From Methylococcales bacterium (GTDB taxonomy: Bacteria > Pseudomonadota > Gammaproteobacteria > Methylococcales > Methylomonadaceae): 8,550 nt of DNA. Every line of letters begins with the position of its first letter. Position 1 is the stretch's first letter. The notes beneath the pieces are model-generated. The model saw only the letters and a program-made list of their open reading frames with translations. It ran no database searches and had not been told where the DNA came from. This document shows positions 6,131-8,550 of this stretch, in pieces. The position numbers and the translations under genes were made by a program. The DNA lies in the NCBI GenBank assembly GCA_023146575.1, contig JAGLBU010000331.1, positions 1 to 8,550 of the forward strand, read 5' to 3'.

Positions 6131-6153
6131 AGTGACCAAACCCGTTAGTCACT
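6131..6153 (-). terminator. Hairpin with T-rich tail after the Roadblock gene (attenuator candidate)
   Basis: Perfect 6-bp arms AGTGAC (6131-6136) and GTCACT (6148-6153) surround an 11-bp loop in the 98-bp gap between the Roadblock and 237-residue genes. Read on the minus strand, the stem is followed by TACCTTTATTTTTT, a broken T-rich run. The stem is short and only half GC, so it would be a leaky terminator that lowers, rather than stops, expression of the two downstream genes. Confidence 0.35.
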
Positions 6154-6188
6154 CTCCATTTTGTGGCGTATCCAAATAGTAGCAAGGT

Positions 6189-6596
6189 TTATGGCACAAG
6201 GGGGGCAATATGCGGTAGTTGTCGACGTAGCGATGCCCAACCCATACCAAGATTGGTTTTTTTACTGGTGATTAGTACGACCAACGCATCTGGTTTTCCA
6301 GGAGGGGTCACCATAAAATGAAACGTATGCTCTGTGGTCATTTGTACTTCTTTGATGGTATTTTCAACGGCAACACCCCGTTGATTGCTTAATAAACTTT
6401 CGACCGCTTGAACATTTCGACCTCGAAACATATCAACTGCTGCGGCGGCAACTGCTTCTAAATACGTTTGGGTGAAATAGGGTACGTTGTGTGAGACGCT
6501 CAGCAATAAACCGCTGCTTAAATCGACTACCGCACAACCTAAAGCGCCATCAACGGCGTTAATAATTTCTTTTGTTAAATCATCCAGACTTGCCAT
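6189..6596 (-). CDS. Roadblock/LC7 domain protein
   Basis: A 135-residue protein that is essentially one Roadblock/LC7 domain. The fold is shown by a first helix (SLDDLTKEIINAV), the strand-turn-strand GCAVVDLSSGLLLSV at 20-34, the long Ala-rich helix YLEAVAAAAVDMFRG, and the C-terminal strands FHFMVTPPGKPDALVVLITS with NLGMGWASLRRQL as last helix. Bacterial members such as MglB form dimers and often regulate small Ras-like GTPases (MglA) or act as scaffolds. No MglA-like GTPase is in this window, so the usual partner is missing or elsewhere. It is the first gene of the leftward group with the 237-residue protein and the kinase-like/phosphoesterase fusion, which suggests it assembles with them. 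AGGA at 6604-6607 (minus strand) lies 7 bp before the ATG and fixes the start. The family call is firm; the function is not known. Confidence 0.88.
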   Translation of the reverse strand: MASLDDLTKEIINAVDGALGCAVVDLSSGLLLSVSHNVPYFTQTYLEAVAAAAVDMFRGRNVQAVESLLSNQRGVAVENTIKEVQMTTEHTFHFMVTPPGKPDALVVLITSKKTNLGMGWASLRRQLPHIAPLVP

Positions 6597-6603
6597 AATT
6601 TAT

Positions 6604-6607
6604 TCCT
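6604..6607 (-). promoter_or_regulatory. Ribosome binding site (AGGA) for the Roadblock gene
   Basis: AGGA on the minus strand is separated by 7 bp from the ATG at 6594-6596. It is the only clear Shine-Dalgarno in the leftward three-gene group. Confidence 0.6.
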
Positions 6608-6625
6608 ATTCTATTGTTTATTGAA

Positions 6626-6645
6626 GGTTTATTTAATGTTAAACC
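6626..6645. repeat. 20-bp dyad (GGTTTA-N8-TAAACC) in the Roadblock leader
   Basis: Perfect 6-bp arms at 6626-6631 and 6640-6645 around 8 bp lie 30 bp before the Roadblock start. The shape fits an operator for a dimeric regulator of the Roadblock group; a stem in the leader RNA is the alternative. It resembles no regulator site I know. Confidence 0.35.
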
Positions 6646-6820
6646 CCTTATGGTATTTGAATTAAGCATAAGGCATTGAACTGTGTGAAGTATAATACAT
6701 CCTACTGTAGATTTAGATAATTTTTCCCTTTTCTGAGCGCTTTCTCGTGTTATTTTGAGCAAAATGGAAAGTTTATAATTAAAAACTGCGCTCCCCTAAA
6801 CCCATAAAAACGTTAAAGAC

Positions 6821-6825
6821 GAGGA
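6821..6825 (+). promoter_or_regulatory. Ribosome binding site (GAGGA) that supports the GTG start of glyS
   Basis: GAGGA sits 7 bp before the GTG at 6833. No in-frame ATG is available near it, and the N-terminal family motif LLFELGCEELPP begins five residues later, so GTG is the start. Confidence 0.75.
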
Positions 6826-6832
6826 AAATCCC

Positions 6833-8550
6833 GTGACTCAACACGATTTACTTTTTGAATTAGGCTGTGAAGAACTACCACCAACAACCTTATTAACACT
6901 ACGTGATGCCTTAGTTAATAATATTTTAGCAGGCTTAAAAACGGCAGGTTTTGGTTATGGGGATTATAAAACCTATGCAACCCCTAGACGCTTAGCGGTG
7001 ATAATACAAAAAGTGGATTCAGCACAAGCGGATAAAGTTGAGGAAAAACGCGGACCTTCTGTGCAAGCGGCTTTTTCAGACACAGGTGAGCCGACTCGTG
7101 CAGCCTTAGGATTTGCTAAAAGCTGTGGGGTTGAATTTGCAAATTTAGAACGATTAGTCACCAAAAAAGGCGAGTGGTTAGCCTATAAACAAGCCCTAAA
7201 AGGGAAGGTTTTAGCCGAATTAATCCCTAACATCTTAAATCAGAGTATTCTAAAATTACCCATTGCTAAAAAGATGCGTTGGGGAAATGGTAGCACTGAA
7301 TTTGTACGCCCTGTGCATTGGTCGGTATTGATGTATGGCAATAACGTGATTGAAACCGAAATTTTAGGCTTAAAAACAGGTGGGCAAAGTTATGGACATC
7401 GCTTTCATGCGCCAGAGGCGATCAAAATTGAAAACCCTGCGGCTTATGTTGAAACCTTAAAACAAAATGGCTGTGTTGAAGTCGAGTTTGAATCCCGAAA
7501 AGAAAATATTCGTATTGCGGCAATGAAAGCGGCTGAAAAAGTGGGAGGGGTGGCACATATTGAAGAGGCTCTATTAAATGAAGTCACCGCGCTTAACGAA
7601 CAACCGATAGCGGTTATGGGACATTTTGATACACGATTTTTGCAATTACCGAAAGAAGTGTTAATTACCACCATGCAAAGTAATCAAAAATACTTTCCTG
7701 TAATTGATAAAAATGGCGTGTTATTAGCACATTTTATTACTTTTAGTAATATTGATAGTCATCGTCCTGAATCGGTTCAAAAAGGTAATGAACGGGTTAT
7801 TTTACCGCGATTAGCCGATGCTGAATTTTTTTGGAATCAAGATCGAAAACAGCTTTTATCTTCACGGATTGAGAAACTAACCACCGTGGTTTTTCAACAA
7901 AAATTGGGGACTATTGCGGATAAAACCGAGCGTTTACAAACACTCTCATCCTATATTGCTAATAAGTTACAAGCGGATGAAACCTTGGCAAAGCGGGCGG
8001 CGTTATTGGCAAAAACCGATTTGGTAACGAATATGGTCGGTGAATTTGCCTCGTTACAAGGCATTATGGGACGTTATTATGCGCTGGCAGATAATGAACC
8101 TGTCGAAGTTGCGCAAGCGTTGGAAGAGCAGTATTTTCCGAAACAAGCAGGATCAATCACCCCAGAATCGACCACAGGACAAATTTTATCCTTAGCCGAT
8201 AAACTTGATACCCTCACAGGTATTTTTAGTGCAGGTTTTATCCCCACAGGCGATAAAGACCCATACGGTTTGCGTCGTGCAAGTTTGAGTATTTTACGGA
8301 TTTTGATTGAAAATAAATTACCGTTAAATGTGATTGAGCTTATTGATACCGCGTTAAAACAATATTCGCATGAATTTGATTTTGAAAAAACCAAACAGCA
8401 AATTACCCAGTTTGTGTTTGAACGTTTAAAAGGTTATTGCTTAGAGCAAGGTTTTAAAATTGATGGCTTTGAATCGGTGATGACGTTAAAACCATCACAG
8501 CCGCTTGATTTTATGTATCGCTTACAAGCCGTAAAAGAATTTAGAAGCTT
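6833..8550 (+). CDS. glyS: Glycine--tRNA ligase beta subunit, 3' end cut by window edge
   Basis: Beta subunit of the bacterial heterotetrameric (alpha2beta2) glycyl-tRNA synthetase. It binds tRNA-Gly, while the alpha subunit GlyQ carries the class II catalytic site. About 572 codons are present, against 689 residues in E. coli, so the last part of the anticodon-binding region is missing. Matches to the family run along the whole length: LFELGCEELPP at the N-terminus, TPRRLAV, KRGPSVQAAF, KKMRWGNGSTEFVRPVHW, GHRF, SNQKYFPV, GNERVILPRLADAEFFW, VVFQQKLGT, KTDLVTNMVGEFASLQG, EQYFPKQAG and GDKDPYGLRRASL. The KTDLVTNM region belongs to the HD-like domain. The start is GTG with a good GAGGA ribosome binding site. 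glyQ, normally directly upstream in one operon, is absent; a divergent Roadblock gene takes its place, so glyS seems to have its own promoter. Confidence 0.97.
   Translation, partial: MTQHDLLFELGCEELPPTTLLTLRDALVNNILAGLKTAGFGYGDYKTYATPRRLAVIIQKVDSAQADKVEEKRGPSVQAAFSDTGEPTRAALGFAKSCGVEFANLERLVTKKGEWLAYKQALKGKVLAELIPNILNQSILKLPIAKKMRWGNGSTEFVRPVHWSVLMYGNNVIETEILGLKTGGQSYGHRFHAPEAIKIENPAAYVETLKQNGCVEVEFESRKENIRIAAMKAAEKVGGVAHIEEALLNEVTALNEQPIAVMGHFDTRFLQLPKEVLITTMQSNQKYFPVIDKNGVLLAHFITFSNIDSHRPESVQKGNERVILPRLADAEFFWNQDRKQLLSSRIEKLTTVVFQQKLGTIADKTERLQTLSSYIANKLQADETLAKRAALLAKTDLVTNMVGEFASLQGIMGRYYALADNEPVEVAQALEEQYFPKQAGSITPESTTGQILSLADKLDTLTGIFSAGFIPTGDKDPYGLRRASLSILRILIENKLPLNVIELIDTALKQYSHEFDFEKTKQQITQFVFERLKGYCLEQGFKIDGFESVMTLKPSQPLDFMYRLQAVKEFRS

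Larger units (their letters stand above)
6597..6832. promoter_or_regulatory. Divergent spacer between the Roadblock group and glyS
   Basis: This 236-bp spacer should hold promoters in both directions. For glyS, a perfect TATAAT lies at 6774-6779. TTGAGC (6755-6760) is only 13 bp upstream, too close for a normal -35, so that box is unclear; the predicted leader is about 45 bp. For the Roadblock gene, the minus strand reads TATACT at 6689-6694 with a poor -35. AGTATAATAC at 6689-6698 carries a -10-like hexamer on both strands. A short minus-strand reading frame over 6580-6762 has no support as a gene. Confidence 0.4.

Noticed and set aside
1820..6517. Three copies of AATAAA(A)CCGCTGC at 1820, 5690 and 6505, same orientation
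   Set aside because: Two are inside coding sequence and explained by the codons for AAVLF and SSGLL. A 13-14 bp match in AT-rich DNA of this length is not strong evidence of a repeat family.
6580..6762. 60-codon minus-strand reading frame upstream of the Roadblock gene
   Set aside because: It overlaps the Roadblock start in another frame, has no ribosome binding site and shows no recognisable motif; the region looks like promoter DNA.
6973..8394. Three minus-strand reading frames inside glyS
   Set aside because: glyS matches its family along the whole stretch in the plus-strand frame, so these are antisense shadows.

Overview
The window is an AT-rich, gene-dense stretch of chromosome that reads as a gammaproteobacterium. 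The best evidence is TilS, MoaA, a YajD-type HNH protein and the beta subunit of the two-subunit glycyl-tRNA synthetase, all close in sequence to the enterobacterial proteins as I remember them. The genus cannot be read from the sequence. A free-living or symbiotic sulfur- or methane-oxidising lineage would fit the base composition, but that is only a guess. I see no insertion sequence, CRISPR array, tRNA or rRNA.

Layout from left to right. Positions 1-614 (minus strand) hold the N-terminal part of tilS, cut by the window edge. A 161-bp divergent spacer with a CRP-like dyad and a weaker ModE-like site precedes moaA (776-1780, plus). Three more plus-strand genes follow closely: a single-domain CheY-like receiver (1845-2207), a yajD-type HNH protein (2246-2608) and a membrane-anchored multidomain protein (2647-3813). 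The last has one transmembrane helix, a carboxypeptidase-regulatory-like beta domain, an ACP-like segment without its serine, and TPRs. It meets a minus-strand gene tail to tail with only 4 bp between the stop codons, and both stops lie inside one inverted repeat. The minus-strand group is read leftwards: a Roadblock/LC7 protein (6596-6189), an unrecognised 237-residue protein with a possible degenerate kinase-like fold (6090-5377), and a 512-residue protein joining a kinase-like N-terminal domain to a calcineurin-type metallophosphoesterase (5356-3818). A 236-bp divergent spacer then leads to glyS (6833 to the right edge, plus), which has no glyQ before it.

Two layers are mixed. tilS, moaA, yajD and glyS are conserved, mostly housekeeping genes: tRNA lysidine formation, molybdenum cofactor synthesis, an HNH protein of poorly known role, and glycyl-tRNA synthesis. 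The receiver, the TPR/ACP-like membrane protein and the Roadblock/kinase-like/phosphoesterase group look like lineage-specific signalling genes. The Roadblock group is the best candidate here for an undescribed system: one chain seems to carry both a kinase-like and a phosphatase domain, probably made together with a Roadblock scaffold and a second, apparently inactive kinase-like protein. The fold assignments of the kinase-like parts come from motif reading and are inference.
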